Shown: positions 18,775 through 27,562, counted from the first letter of the stretch. The stretch is 50,735 nt of DNA from Methyloprofundus sp. (GCA_014859465.1 JACUUF010000014.1:1-50735), one strand, 5' to 3'. The notes: generated from the sequence alone by a model not told the origin. Numbers and translations: made by a program.

Positions 18775-19542
18775 ATGGCACAAAACTTAAAAGTCTACGA
18801 TCGGTTTTCATGTGAAAACTGTGCTGATAAAGGCAGGCTTGACTTTGATTTTACAATGGCATTTCAGCCTATTATCAACTGTCAGACTAATCAGGTATTT
18901 GGCTATGAAGCATTGGTCCGTGGTTTAAATAATGAATCGGCGTTTTCAATAATATCTAAAGTGAACGATGATAACCGCTACTTATTTGATCAACTTTGTC
19001 GAATCAAAGCAATCGCACTGGCCGCTAAGTTGAATTTAGATTCCATGCTCAGTATTAATTTTTTACCAAAAGCTATCTACGTACCAGAGCGCTGCATTCG
19101 CACTACTTTAGATGCAGCTGAAAAATATGATTTTCCCACGGAAAAGATCATGTTTGAATTTACAGAAGTTGAGCAGATTAAGGATGTTGATTTCGTTAAA
19201 AGCATCATCGAGTATTACAGTAAATTAGGATTTATTACTGCCATTGATGATTTTGGTTCTGGCTATGCTGGTTTGGGTTTATTGGCTAATTTTCAGACAA
19301 ATATAGCGAAGTTTGATATGGATCTTATTCGTCATATTGATCAAGATAAAGCCCGGCAATCGATAATAAAAAATTGTTTAAATATGTTTCATGACCTTAA
19401 TATTACGGCCTTGGCTGAAGGTATCGAAACCATCGAAGAAATGCAGTGGTTGCGAGAATCAGGCATTGAATTAATGCAAGGTTATCTTTTTGCCAAACCT
19501 GGCTTTGAATGCCTGCCGAAAGTAGATTTTAGTCTGTTTTAA
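18775..19542 (+). CDS. Stand-alone EAL-domain c-di-GMP phosphodiesterase
   Basis: 255 residues, essentially one EAL domain behind a short N-terminal segment with a CxxC (FSCENCADKG). The catalytic set appears complete: EALVRG (45-50), N95 in INFLP, E128 in FEFTE, the DDFG loop (158-161), K179, E215 in AEGIET and Q235 in MQGYLF. Hydrolysis of c-di-GMP to pGpG is therefore likely. No sensor or receiver domain is fused, but the N-terminal CENC pair might bind metal or sense redox. Upstream it has its own AT-rich region with a TATAAT. The next gene is a (damaged) diguanylate cyclase, so the locus once encoded both synthesis and breakdown. Confidence 0.88.
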   Translation: MAQNLKVYDRFSCENCADKGRLDFDFTMAFQPIINCQTNQVFGYEALVRGLNNESAFSIISKVNDDNRYLFDQLCRIKAIALAAKLNLDSMLSINFLPKAIYVPERCIRTTLDAAEKYDFPTEKIMFEFTEVEQIKDVDFVKSIIEYYSKLGFITAIDDFGSGYAGLGLLANFQTNIAKFDMDLIRHIDQDKARQSIIKNCLNMFHDLNITALAEGIETIEEMQWLRESGIELMQGYLFAKPGFECLPKVDFSLF

Positions 19543-19699
19543 TCTAGACATTAAGACAAAGTCACCAAGTTCAGATGAGTTGATTGGGTTATGCGGTCAA
19601 GTCGGCTATATGACGAAGACCGCCTGACCTACCTCTCTTCTGCGGTGTTAATGCGCTATCTAACAAGCACTTTTTGACAAAGTGAGTAGCTAATCTTAT

Positions 19700-21557
19700 G
19701 TGGTCAGCCTTGGTGCTTTCGTTCATAATGACCGCACTAAAATTCAACGTCATAGTTTAAATGGTTGGCATCGAGTGAAGAGGGATCCAACATTGTCAAT
19801 TGGTCATTTTAAATACCCACCATTAGCATTGCCGGTTTTTCTTTCTTGCTTTTCTAAACGATTTATTCTGGCAATCGTTACTTTGCTGATGCTATTTCCT
19901 GGCCTTGTTTTTGCTCAGGGCGCGATCTTAAACCTTGACTCCAACTGGCAATATCGCTGGGGTGATTCACCTGTTAGTGTGGATGGTATTCCTGACTGGA
20001 GTACTGAGGGACCCGAGCAAGGCGACTGGTTAACTATTGATTTCCCATCCAATCCACCCAATCGTGACGGCAAGACCAATGTCTGGTATCGCACGATGCT
20101 GCCTGACAATGGACTATGGCGCGATCCGGTTATTTATATTTATAGTGTTGATTTGATTACTGAAGTCTACATGGATGGCGATCAAATTTATCGCTTTGGA
20201 TCATTCGACCAACAGGGACAGGGACGGTTTGAAGGTTGGCCATGGCATATAATCAGCCTTCCTCAGGATTTTGCTGGGGAAATGATTTATTTTCGAATAT
20301 TTTCTTCCGCTTCTGACATCGGTTTATGGGGTGAAATTAAGCTGATGGAGCGCATAGATGTGTTCAGTTATATCATCCATAAATCAATAACAGATCTGGC
20401 GGTGAGCAGCTTGTCCTTAGTGATTGCGCTATTAGCCTTAATTTTCGCGTTTATTCAATCTAACAGACAAACCTTCCTACTCATTGCCTTTTTCACCTTC
20501 GCCTCGAGTGTTATGTTATTTGCACAGAGTCAGGTCAAACAGCTGCTGGCTAATGCCCCTTTAGTTTGGGATCATATCGCCGCCACCGCTTATTTTATCT
20601 TACCCATCGCGATGGCGATGTTATTTGACTCATGGTACCAATGGAAATTGACAAAAGTCATTAAGGCTATTTGGATATTTCATTTGATCTTTGTGATTGC
20701 GGCTATTAGTAGTTCTGTTACAGCACGGGTCGAGTTATCAAGCATGTATTATCTGTTTGACATGTTATTGCTCTTAAGTCTGCTTGTCTTGTTTTTGATC
20801 ACCTTTGCCCAAGTTAAGCAGGTTAATAACGATGTCAAAATACAGCTCGCCTCTTTTGCCATTTTCAGTCTTTTTCTGTTAATTGATATGGCGGTCGCTC
20901 ACAATATGCTCCCTTGGACAAGAATGCCTATCGCAATAGGGGTACTACTATTTTCTATCACCTTGGTTGCCGTATCGCTATATTATTTTGCCGTCGTGCA
21001 AAATGAACTAAAACAACTCAATGAGACATTGGAACAAAAAGTGAAAGACCGGACAGAGGCGCTTGAGCGACTTGCGTCAACCGACCCCTTAACAAGCCTA
21101 ATGAATCGTCGTTCTTTTTATAAACAAGCAGAAATAATCTTCCAAAAATCGATACGCTATCAACGCAACATCGCTATGTTAATGCTGGATATAGATTATT
21201 TTAAACAATTTAATGATAACTACGGCCATGCGGTTGGCGATGCGGTTTTAATTGCAGTCGCTAACCGTATTAAGCATGTTTGCAGGGCAACGGACTTGCC
21301 AGCAAGATTGGGTGGTGAAGAATTCATTATTTTACTTGAAGAGCCTGATACTGATGAAGCGCTATTTGATAGCCGAGCGACTACGTGAGGTTATTAGGGA
21401 AATTAACATCCCTCAAATTGAAGCTAACATTACCGTCAGTATCGGAATCAGCACTCTTGAAGATGATATTAAAAGCTTGGATGAACTGATATTGCGAGCA
21501 GATAAAGCCATGTATGTGGCTAAAAATAAAGGTCGAAATAATTGCCAAATAGCTTGA
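19700..21557 (+). pseudogene. Membrane diguanylate cyclase (7TMR-DISM-GGDEF) with a frameshift
   Basis: The first frame (19700-21388, 562 residues) has a signal-like segment ending LLMLFPGLVFA, a jelly-roll extracytoplasmic sensor of the 7TMR-DISMED2 type, about seven membrane helices, a short coiled coil (ELKQLNETLEQKVKDRTEAL) and a GGDEF domain. The GGDEF part has DPLTSLMNRR, LDIDYFKQFND, an RxxD inhibitory site (RATD) and an active GGEEF. It breaks after EEPDTDEAL. The +1 frame continues with LIAERLREVIREI and ends properly at 21557 (DKAMYVAKNKGRNN). Dropping one T from the TTT at 21365-21367 restores one protein. It is therefore a recent pseudogene, a phase-variable gene or a sequencing error. 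The 5' end is uncertain: the residues before the signal segment look non-native, and a TTG near 19826 is an alternative start. Confidence 0.75.
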
Positions 21558-21615
21558 TTTTCTGCTTTATTGATAGCCAATAATCTGCTTGATGCTGCTG
21601 GATAATTGAGACTAG

Positions 21616-21762
21616 GGTGCATTATATCAGTACACTGCACGAGGACTGCCTCCTATATCCGGTGATTATGGGCGTTAAGATCAAAGTTCTCCTGCGCCAT
21701 TGATTCAACGTTATAATGAAACTAAATTTTTAAAAGAATTAGTGTTCGGGAAAGCTAAATAA
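21616..21762 (+). pseudogene. Possible C-terminal gene remnant with one in-frame stop
   Basis: Reading in the frame of 21616 gives a plausible protein-like string (YQYTARGLPPISGDYGR, a TAA, then DQSSPAPLIQRYNETKF and a short tail) ending at a TAA directly before the DUF4160 start. I do not recognise the family. Sense codons resume without a frame change after the stop, which would fit a decayed gene end, but the stretch is short and could be chance. Confidence 0.25.
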
Positions 21763-21764
21763 TA

Positions 21765-22031
21765 ATGCCTACTATATCAATGTTTTATGGAATAATTATT
21801 CGTATGTATTATGCGCCAAGCGAACATCCGCCGCCGCATTTTCATGTCTATTATGCTGAATATAAGGCGAACGTGGATATACGAACATGTGAAATTATGG
21901 AAGGTAAATTGCCAAAGAAACAAACGAAGCTAGTTTTAGCTTGGGCTGAACTGCATCAAGAGGATTTGATGGCTGATTGGAACTTGGTAATGAATGGAGA
22001 AGAACCATTTAAAATACAACCACTTCAATGA
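21765..22031 (+). CDS. DUF4160 protein (toxin-antitoxin-like pair, first gene)
   Basis: 88 residues matching the compact DUF4160 family: MPTISMFYGIIIRMYY, then SEHPPPHFHVYYAEYKA, and a C-terminal WAELHQEDLMADWN. The PPHFHV core is the signature. These proteins are often encoded next to a DUF2442 protein, as here, and the pair is proposed to be a type II toxin-antitoxin-like or otherwise regulatory module with no proven activity. The gap to the next gene is 10 bp. Confidence 0.85.
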   Translation: MPTISMFYGIIIRMYYAPSEHPPPHFHVYYAEYKANVDIRTCEIMEGKLPKKQTKLVLAWAELHQEDLMADWNLVMNGEEPFKIQPLQ

Positions 22032-22041
22032 GGAAAAATAA

Positions 22042-22302
22042 ATGTATCCTGCAGTAATTAAAGTTGTACCTAAAGATAATTATCAAGTTTACATTGAGTT
22101 TGATAATAGTGAGTGCGGAATATTAAATATGGAGCCATATTTAAACTTCGGTGTATTTAATAAAATTAAAGACTTAAATTTATTTTTAAAGGTTCGAGTT
22201 TCTTTTGATACGATTGAATGGGGTAATGGTATAGACCTTGACCCTCAGTTTGTATATGAAAAATGTGTGAAAGAAAAGTGCCTAGCCAAAAAATCCAGTT
22301 GA
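22042..22302 (+). CDS. DUF2442 protein (toxin-antitoxin-like pair, second gene)
   Basis: 86 residues of the DUF2442 type (AVIKVVPKDNYQVYIEFDNS, then the 'DTIEWGNGIDLDPQFVYE' block). An RBS-like GAGGA overlaps the stop of the DUF4160 gene, so the two are translated together. The DNA-binding or antitoxin role often assigned to DUF2442 partners is inference. The C-terminal CVKEKCLAKK tail runs toward RAYT-type sequence and may be slightly altered. Confidence 0.8.
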   Translation: MYPAVIKVVPKDNYQVYIEFDNSECGILNMEPYLNFGVFNKIKDLNLFLKVRVSFDTIEWGNGIDLDPQFVYEKCVKEKCLAKKSS

Positions 22303-22760
22303 CCGTTGGCAGTGTAGTTCGCTTTCAAAGCAAAACTATGGGGTCACAAAACTCTGGGGTCAAATCTTGCAATCCAGAAGGGGAGTTATTTGCGAACTGT
22401 CAGCTTATGTCGTGTGCAATCCGGCAAGAGTGCAGAGGGCTAATGATCTAGCGGATTTGCCTTGGAGCAGTTGCCGAGCAACCCGGTAATTTCAAGGGCT
22501 CAAGAGCCTTGCTTAGTCCGACTTTTTATGAAGACTGTAGGGCGCGGCTTTAGCCCGCCATTGCTAAAGAGAGTATTTAAAGGCGGGCTAAAGCCGCGCC
22601 CTACAACGCATATTAATGTCCCGCTTAGATGGGAAGCCATGATTTCATGTTTAAGTTCCTGGCGTTTATTTTGCTCTTATCGCAGCCCGAGAAGGGCTTT
22701 ATGCGAAAGCTTATGGCGCGATTAATGTAGTTAGTACTTTTTATCAAAGCGCGTAGCTCA
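22303..22760. other. Gene-poor interval with transposase-element debris and a REPIN
   Basis: 458 bp without a convincing gene. Bases about 22340-22370 carry two GGGGTCA motifs and a 'GGGGTCAAATCTTGCAAT' string of the sort found at ends of REP-associated transposase elements. The REPIN at 22536-22605 follows. Small ORFs here read across the palindrome and are not credible. Confidence 0.5.
22536..22605. repeat. REPIN: perfect 24-bp inverted repeat
   Basis: The left arm 22536-22559 begins TGTAGGGCGCGGCTTTAGCC. The right arm 22582-22605 is its exact reverse complement, and the 22-bp loop is AT-rich. A degraded relative with the same arm sequence lies at 27563-27630, which shows a dispersed family probably moved by REP-associated transposases. 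Confidence 0.9.
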
Positions 22761-23249
22761 TCATTCTGTTTTTTTCAGTGTGTAAGCCGAACCTATATAA
22801 ACTTGATGTTCGCCAGAATATAAATTAATCAGCAGTTCGGAGAAAAAATCAGGAGAAATAGTGTAGTCTGCGAGGTCTTGTAGTGCTAGCCACTCTACAC
22901 CTACTTGATGTTTGTCGGGTTCGGGACCTGTGCTGGGAATATAGTCATTTGGCACTTGGCATGCAATTAATACTTCTAGCTGGTGGCGCGTATAGGGTTG
23001 TGGTTTTAGTTTGGGGATAAATAAGTCGGCTATATGCAGCACATCATGTGCGACTACAGCGGTATTGATTTCTTCTATGCATTCACGGATAACCGCTTGG
23101 TGTAAGGTTTCTCCCGCGTCTAGTGCACCGCCCGGTAAGGTGTAGCGAATACCGTCTTCTGGGCTGTCTTTTTTGATTAAAAGAATGTTACCTGCTTGAA
23201 TAATAACGGCGCGGACAGTAATGCGAATGCCTGATTGTAGCTGATCCAT
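22761..23249 (-). CDS. Nudix hydrolase
   Basis: 162 residues. The Nudix box runs GALDAGETLHQAVIRECIEE, fitting Gx5Ex7REUxEE, but the next conserved Gly is replaced (EEINT instead of EExGU). The catalytic glutamates are kept. It probably hydrolyses a nucleoside-diphosphate-linked compound such as a damaged nucleotide or a sugar nucleotide; the substrate cannot be told from sequence. It is the last gene of a leftward series, separated from the FKBP gene by 67 bp that contain a strong stem-loop. Confidence 0.85.
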   Translation of the reverse strand: MDQLQSGIRITVRAVIIQAGNILLIKKDSPEDGIRYTLPGGALDAGETLHQAVIRECIEEINTAVVAHDVLHIADLFIPKLKPQPYTRHQLEVLIACQVPNDYIPSTGPEPDKHQVGVEWLALQDLADYTISPDFFSELLINLYSGEHQVYIGSAYTLKKTE

Positions 23250-23270
23250 AAGATTCCTGAGTAAGCAGTA

Positions 23271-23308
23271 TAGTTAAGGTTATCTGGCAAGGCCGATAAC
23301 CTTAACTA
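23271..23308 (-). terminator. Strong stem-loop between the FKBP and Nudix genes
   Basis: A perfect 14-bp stem (23271-23284 with 23295-23308), extended by a small inner GGC/GCC pair. There is no clear U-run on either strand, so it may be an attenuator or mRNA-stability hairpin rather than a full terminator. Confidence 0.4.
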
Positions 23309-23316
23309 CCTTAGGA

Positions 23317-23799
23317 TTAATCGTGGTTACAGCCTGAGCCATGAATATGGCCGTGTTGCATTTCAGTTTCTGTGGCCGGACGAATATCCATAATTTCCAC
23401 ATCAAAAGTCAGTTGCTCACCGGCTAAAGGATGATTACCATCAATAGAGACTTGATCGCCGTCTACCGCTGTAATCGTTACGATCGCTGGGCCATTGCTA
23501 GAGTCTGCTTGGAACTGCATGCCTACTTCGATATGATCAATACCTTGAAACATTGCTCTTGGAACGGTTTGGATATGTTCTTCGTTACGCTCACCGTAAG
23601 CTTCTTCTGGTTCGATAGTCACAGTGAGTTTATCGCCTACTGTTTTATCTGCTAGCGCATTTTCTAAGCCGGGAATGATATTGCCCGCGCCGTGTAAATA
23701 GCTTAAAGGCTCAGAACCAATAGAGCTATCTAATTGCTCGCCAGCTTTGTTAGTTAAAGTGTAGTGGATAGAAACAACAGGGTTTTCAGTGTTTTTCAT
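23317..23799 (-). CDS. FKBP-type peptidyl-prolyl isomerase, SlyD-like
   Basis: 160 residues. The N-terminal half-FKBP (VVSIHYTLTNKAGEQLDSS, GAGNIIPGLENAL) is interrupted by the insert-in-flap chaperone domain (AYGERNEEHIQTVPRAMF), which is the SlyD architecture. The C-terminus HGHIHGSGCNHD (149-160) is a short His/Cys tail likely to bind nickel or zinc, much shorter than the tail of E. coli SlyD. It is cytosolic, with no signal peptide. It lies 40 bp downstream of purK on the same strand and may be transcribed with it. Confidence 0.9.
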   Translation of the reverse strand: MKNTENPVVSIHYTLTNKAGEQLDSSIGSEPLSYLHGAGNIIPGLENALADKTVGDKLTVTIEPEEAYGERNEEHIQTVPRAMFQGIDHIEVGMQFQADSSNGPAIVTITAVDGDQVSIDGNHPLAGEQLTFDVEIMDIRPATETEMQHGHIHGSGCNHD

Positions 23800-23839
23800 A
23801 AGTATAGATATAAAGGGTGAGTGAAAGGGAGGGTATTAA

Positions 23840-24934
23840 TTATGAATCATCGCTTTGTTTAGCAAGCGCGGTAAGTGATGTAATTAAATCTGTAAAGCTT
23901 TCTAATGAGTCCGTTCTAGCCGTTGCGTGAGCAATTTTACGTCCTTTTCTCGCTGCTTTATCGTATAAGTGTAAATGTACTTGAGATAAAGACAGTAGTT
24001 TATCGCTGGCAGGTACGCCGCCGATAAAATTTTGCATCGCGGCATAACCTATTGAATAGGTTGCGCCTAAAGGCCAGTTGATAATCGCTCTTAGGTGATT
24101 TTCAAATTGGCTGGTTTCCGAGCCTTCGATAGTCCAATGGCCTGAGTTGTGTACGCGTGGCGCGAACTCATTGACGATGAGTTGGTCGCCAACAGCAAAT
24201 AGCTCTAAGGCTATGGTGCCTACATAATCAAGCGCGGTCAGTAGGGTATTAATGTACTGTTCTGCTTGTGCTTGCAGTGGGTCATTTAAGGTATTTCTGG
24301 CTAACCGTAAAATGCCTTTTTCATGGGTATTTTCCGATAAAGGGTAATACACGATGTCGCCGGATACGTTGCGGCAAGCGATAATAGACACTTCTCGATC
24401 AAAAGGGACAAAGCCCTCAACGACACAAGGTGCATTTTGTACTGCATCCCATGCAGTCGTTAAATCTTGCTCTGTGCGTAAGACTACTTGGCCTTTGCCG
24501 TCGTAGCCTAAACGGCGGGTTTTTAGTATCGCAGGATAGCCAATGATTGGCATTGCTTGTTGTAAGTCCGCCAAGCTAGATATGGCCGCAAAAGGTGCGG
24601 TAGGAATACCTAAATCACGGAAAAACTGTTTTTCTGTGATGCGGTCTTGACCGATGGCTAAGGCTTTTTCTGGCGGATAAACAGGGGTTCTTTCAGCCAA
24701 GAAGTGAATGATTTCTACCGGAACATTTTCAAATTCATAGGTGATAATGTCGGCTTCTGCTGCGAATTGGCTTAATAATATTTTATCTGTGTAGTCGCCG
24801 ATCAGATGTTTACCTAGGTCGGCTGCGCACGATTCAGGTGTTGGATCTAAAAAGATAAATTTAAGGCCTAAGGGCTTGCCGGCAAGCGCTAACATGCGCG
24901 CTAATTGTCCGGCACCTAAGATACCAATAACCAT
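23840..24934 (-). CDS. purK: N5-carboxyaminoimidazole ribonucleotide synthase PurK
   Basis: 364 residues, full-length ATP-grasp enzyme converting AIR, bicarbonate and ATP to N5-CAIR in purine synthesis. Typical marks are [19 protein letters not shown] at the start, YDGKGQVVL in the ATP-binding loop, and NEFAPRVHNSGHWTIEG in the catalytic centre. The start codon overlaps the purE stop by one base (TAATG), so PurE and PurK are made together, matching their consecutive reactions. Confidence 0.97.
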   Translation of the reverse strand: MVIGILGAGQLARMLALAGKPLGLKFIFLDPTPESCAADLGKHLIGDYTDKILLSQFAAEADIITYEFENVPVEIIHFLAERTPVYPPEKALAIGQDRITEKQFFRDLGIPTAPFAAISSLADLQQAMPIIGYPAILKTRRLGYDGKGQVVLRTEQDLTTAWDAVQNAPCVVEGFVPFDREVSIIACRNVSGDIVYYPLSENTHEKGILRLARNTLNDPLQAQAEQYINTLLTALDYVGTIALELFAVGDQLIVNEFAPRVHNSGHWTIEGSETSQFENHLRAIINWPLGATYSIGYAAMQNFIGGVPASDKLLSLSQVHLHLYDKAARKGRKIAHATARTDSLESFTDLITSLTALAKQSDDS

Positions 24935-25428
24935 TAATCTAGCTCCCGAGGGTCTGAATTAGCTAAAACAGCCTCTGTTTGTGCTGTGCGGAACGCATTT
25001 AACGGGGCTTTATATTCATTATGTTTATTGGCGATAATTGCCGCTGCTAATAGTGCCGCATTCGCCGCGCCTGCTTTACCGATGGCTAATGTACCTACCG
25101 GAATCCCTGCGGGCATTTGTGCGATAGATAATAAAGAATCCATGCCATTTAATGCTTTTGATTGCACAGGAACGCCTAGCACAGGAACGATGGTTTTTGC
25201 AGCGACCATACCGGGTAAATGAGCGGCGCCACCGGCACCGGCAATAATGACTTCTAAACCTTTGCCTTCGGCACTTTCAGCATAAGAAAAAAGTTTATCT
25301 GGCGTACGATGAGCGGAAACTACCTCAACTTCAAAAGGAATGCCGAGTAGTTCTAATTTTTCAGCTGCGAAACTCATCGTTTCCCAATCTGAGGTTGAAC
25401 CCATGATAATACCCACTAATGCGGTCAT
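24934..25428 (-). CDS. purE: N5-CAIR mutase PurE
   Basis: 164 residues from the ATG at 25428, chosen because AGGAG sits six bases ahead of it; the longer TTG-start reading includes the RBS itself. Class I PurE signatures are [13 protein letters not shown] near the start, VVSAHRTPD, and [11 protein letters not shown]. It converts N5-CAIR to CAIR as a cytosolic octamer. The 188-bp leader to the right contains a candidate -10 box but no recognisable PurR operator. Confidence 0.97.
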   Translation of the reverse strand: MTALVGIIMGSTSDWETMSFAAEKLELLGIPFEVEVVSAHRTPDKLFSYAESAEGKGLEVIIAGAGGAAHLPGMVAAKTIVPVLGVPVQSKALNGMDSLLSIAQMPAGIPVGTLAIGKAGAANAALLAAAIIANKHNEYKAPLNAFRTAQTEAVLANSDPRELD

Positions 25429-25502
25429 TAACTGCTCCTGCAAAGATAACGCGCTGACGCTATAGCGAAAAGCTCGCTTATTTCGTTAGCAAAAAACCAT
25501 TG

Positions 25503-25508
25503 ATTATA
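25503..25508 (-). promoter_or_regulatory. Candidate -10 box (TATAAT) for purE-purK
   Basis: A perfect TATAAT on the minus strand, 75 bp upstream of the purE ATG. The upstream -35 is AT-rich and weak. Confidence 0.4.
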
Positions 25509-25616
25509 CCTGTGTTCAAGACAATTTAAAATATTCAGCATAGCTAACTTTTGACATAGCGAAAGCAAGCTGGCCATGTGTTTTGACGAGCACTTAAAAG
25601 AGAGGCCGATAGCTAG

Positions 25617-26180
25617 CTATGAAATGCGTAGGCAACTACCATCTAAGGCATTATAAATGGCGGTAGGCTGCGCCTGTTTGGGGGTTGTGCCGGGAATAAT
25701 AAATAGGCCTTGAGTGTTTAGATTTTGGCGCACGGCTAATGCTGAGCGGGCTGGCGCTTGATTGCTAATATTTGCGCTCGTGGAAACAATGGCACCGCCA
25801 TAAGCTGCGCACAGTTGCTGTACTAATGGATGCGCACTAACGCGTACAGCTAATGAATCATGCTTGCCTTTTAGATAGTTCGGCACCCAAGCTTGCGCAG
25901 GAATAACCCAAGTGACAGGTCCTGGCCAACTGGGCATGATTTGCGCAAGCATTGTCGCCGTGGGTTTTAGGAAGGGTTGTAATTGGCTGAAGTCAGAGGC
26001 TACCAGAATCAGCCCCTTGTGTATTGGACGTTGTTTGAGGTTCAGCAAATTTATTACTGCATTTTCATTTAATGGGTCACAGCCCAGACCATAAACCGCT
26101 TCGGTCGGGTAGGCGATAATTTGCCCTTGTTTTAAGGCATGAACTGCCATGCGTATTTTGAAGTTTGAATAATGGTTCAT
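25617..26180 (-). CDS. tsaC: Threonylcarbamoyl-AMP synthase TsaC
   Basis: 187 residues, the compact TsaC (YrdC) form without the Sua5 C-terminal domain. It makes threonylcarbamoyl-AMP from Thr, bicarbonate and ATP for t6A37 tRNA modification. Visible motifs are IIAYPTEAVYGLGCDP, KQRPIHKGLILVAS, and the SLAVRVSAHPLV and STSANIS blocks. The start overlaps the lgt stop, so it is the last gene of a DUF302-lgt-tsaC run. Confidence 0.93.
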   Translation of the reverse strand: MNHYSNFKIRMAVHALKQGQIIAYPTEAVYGLGCDPLNENAVINLLNLKQRPIHKGLILVASDFSQLQPFLKPTATMLAQIMPSWPGPVTWVIPAQAWVPNYLKGKHDSLAVRVSAHPLVQQLCAAYGGAIVSTSANISNQAPARSALAVRQNLNTQGLFIIPGTTPKQAQPTAIYNALDGSCLRIS

Positions 26181-26953
26181 CAGCTTTTGCCTGCTCGGTA
26201 GAGAAAATAAGCGCCGATTAGGATAAAAGGCAGGCTTAGTAGTTGCCCGGTGTCTAACCAGAAATGATTGCTGGTGCTATGAAGGTTGACTTTAAAAAAT
26301 TCCAGAATAAAGCGCACACTAAAAATAAGTAGGAGAGACCAAGCAAATAAACGGCCATGCAAATCCAATGTTTTGCTTTGTTTATATAAATAAAAGAGGA
26401 ACAAAGAAATACTGGCATAGCTAAGCGCTTCATAGAGCTGTACCGGGTGTCTTGGGATTGCATCGATACGCGTAAAAATAACAGCCCACGGTGCGTCGCT
26501 AGCGGTACCTATAATTTCTGAATTTAAAAAATTACCTACGCGAATTAAACTACTGCTGAAAGAGGCGGCAATGGCTATTCGATCTAAAATCCATAGGTAA
26601 TTAAAGCGGGCTTTACGCTGATAAATATATAAGGCAATTAAAACGCCGGTTAGGCCGCCATGACTGGCGAGCCCGCCTTCCCAAACGGCAAAAATCTTAG
26701 CCGGATTGCTTAAGTAATAGCCAAGATTGTAAAAAATAATATGAGCTAATCGAGCGCCAATCACTGTGCCACCTATGCAATACCAAAGCAGGCGATCAAC
26801 ATCTTCTGTATTACCGAGTTCGCGCCAATAAATCCAGTGCATCAGTGCATAGTTGCTAAGCAGTGCCAAGGCAAACATCAGGCCGTACCAATGAATGTGA
26901 ATGGATTGAAAGCTGGTTAAAATGGGATCAAAATCCCAGATAAAGTGGTCCAT
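26180..26953 (-). CDS. lgt: Prolipoprotein diacylglyceryl transferase Lgt
   Basis: 257 residues with about seven membrane helices. It transfers diacylglycerol from phosphatidylglycerol to the lipobox cysteine of prelipoproteins in the inner membrane. Key stretches are HWYGLMFALAL, GARLAHIIFYN, the GGLASHGGLTG loop, RVGNFLNSEIIG (the Lgt signature with the essential Arg and Asn) and RHPVQLYEA. It sits 28 bp after a lipoprotein gene that is itself a predicted substrate and overlaps tsaC by one base. Confidence 0.97.
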   Translation of the reverse strand: MDHFIWDFDPILTSFQSIHIHWYGLMFALALLSNYALMHWIYWRELGNTEDVDRLLWYCIGGTVIGARLAHIIFYNLGYYLSNPAKIFAVWEGGLASHGGLTGVLIALYIYQRKARFNYLWILDRIAIAASFSSSLIRVGNFLNSEIIGTASDAPWAVIFTRIDAIPRHPVQLYEALSYASISLFLFYLYKQSKTLDLHGRLFAWSLLLIFSVRFILEFFKVNLHSTSNHFWLDTGQLLSLPFILIGAYFLYRAGKS

Positions 26954-26981
26954 GTCGGTATCGGTATAAGGGGGCCGTAGT

Positions 26982-27452
26982 TTATTCTACGGCAAAATCA
27001 ACAATCGCTTTAAGTATGATATTCATGTGGGCAGAAAAGCGATTGAGTTTGGCATCATCGGTATCGGTGGGCATTAAATGCGTGCGCACTATGGTTTTGC
27101 CTTGAAATTGGTAAGTAACAATATTGCAGGGCATGTGTCGTACCGCATGAGGTGACATCAGTAATAAGCTTTTTGCCTGCGTGAGATTGCAAAATTGCAG
27201 GGTATCGTATTCGGGAAAGTCTTTTGTACCGCGATCACGAATCACTTTACCTACACGGCTGTGTCCGGTGATTCTAAAATTATGTTCGGAAATGGCGATT
27301 TCCAATTCGGCGAGCACATCAGCATAAGGCTTTTCTGTGTCTGCCTGATAGTAGGGGATGAACTCGCCGGTCGGTGTTGCTGTGCAAGCGTTAACAATTA
27401 ACAGGCTTGCGAGCAGAAAAAGGCGTTGTACTTGAGTTATTAATAATTTCAT
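26982..27452 (-). CDS. DUF302 lipoprotein
   Basis: 156 residues. The N-terminal signal ends in a lipobox (LLIVNAC, Cys23), so it is a predicted lipoprotein, with no Asp at +2 and therefore likely outer-membrane sorting. The rest matches the small alpha/beta DUF302 fold (DVLAELEIAISEHNFRITGH, then the NLTQAKSLLLMSPHAVRHMP block). DUF302 proteins occur in many respiratory and sulfur-oxidising bacteria and their role is unknown. It is the first gene of a leftward operon with lgt and tsaC and is divergent from the P450 gene. Confidence 0.8.
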   Translation of the reverse strand: MKLLITQVQRLFLLASLLIVNACTATPTGEFIPYYQADTEKPYADVLAELEIAISEHNFRITGHSRVGKVIRDRGTKDFPEYDTLQFCNLTQAKSLLLMSPHAVRHMPCNIVTYQFQGKTIVRTHLMPTDTDDAKLNRFSAHMNIILKAIVDFAVE

Positions 27453-27505
27453 AAGGCATTTTAACAGTTGTCAAACGGCAAATAAAAGTAACCGAGGTTA
27501 TTCTA

Positions 27506-27532
27506 TTGAGGCTTGCTGTACTGTGCTAAAAT
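27506..27532 (+). promoter_or_regulatory. Candidate promoter for the P450 operon (extended -10)
   Basis: TTGAGG (27506-27511) is followed after 15 bp by TAAAAT (27527-27532), which carries a TGC just before it, making an extended -10. The spacing is shorter than ideal. The 5' leader would run about 135 bases and include the REPIN-like hairpin. Confidence 0.4.
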
Positions 27533-27562
27533 TTACCTGCTTATTTAAAACGGAACATAACG

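Noticed and set aside
22462..22725. 87-residue ORF across the REPIN
   Set aside because: It reads through both arms of the palindrome; no domain and no RBS.
22650..22745. Possible short gene tail (AAREGLYAKAYGAINVV) before the Nudix gene
   Set aside because: Codon-like but only about 30 residues, no start and no recognised family; too weak to annotate.
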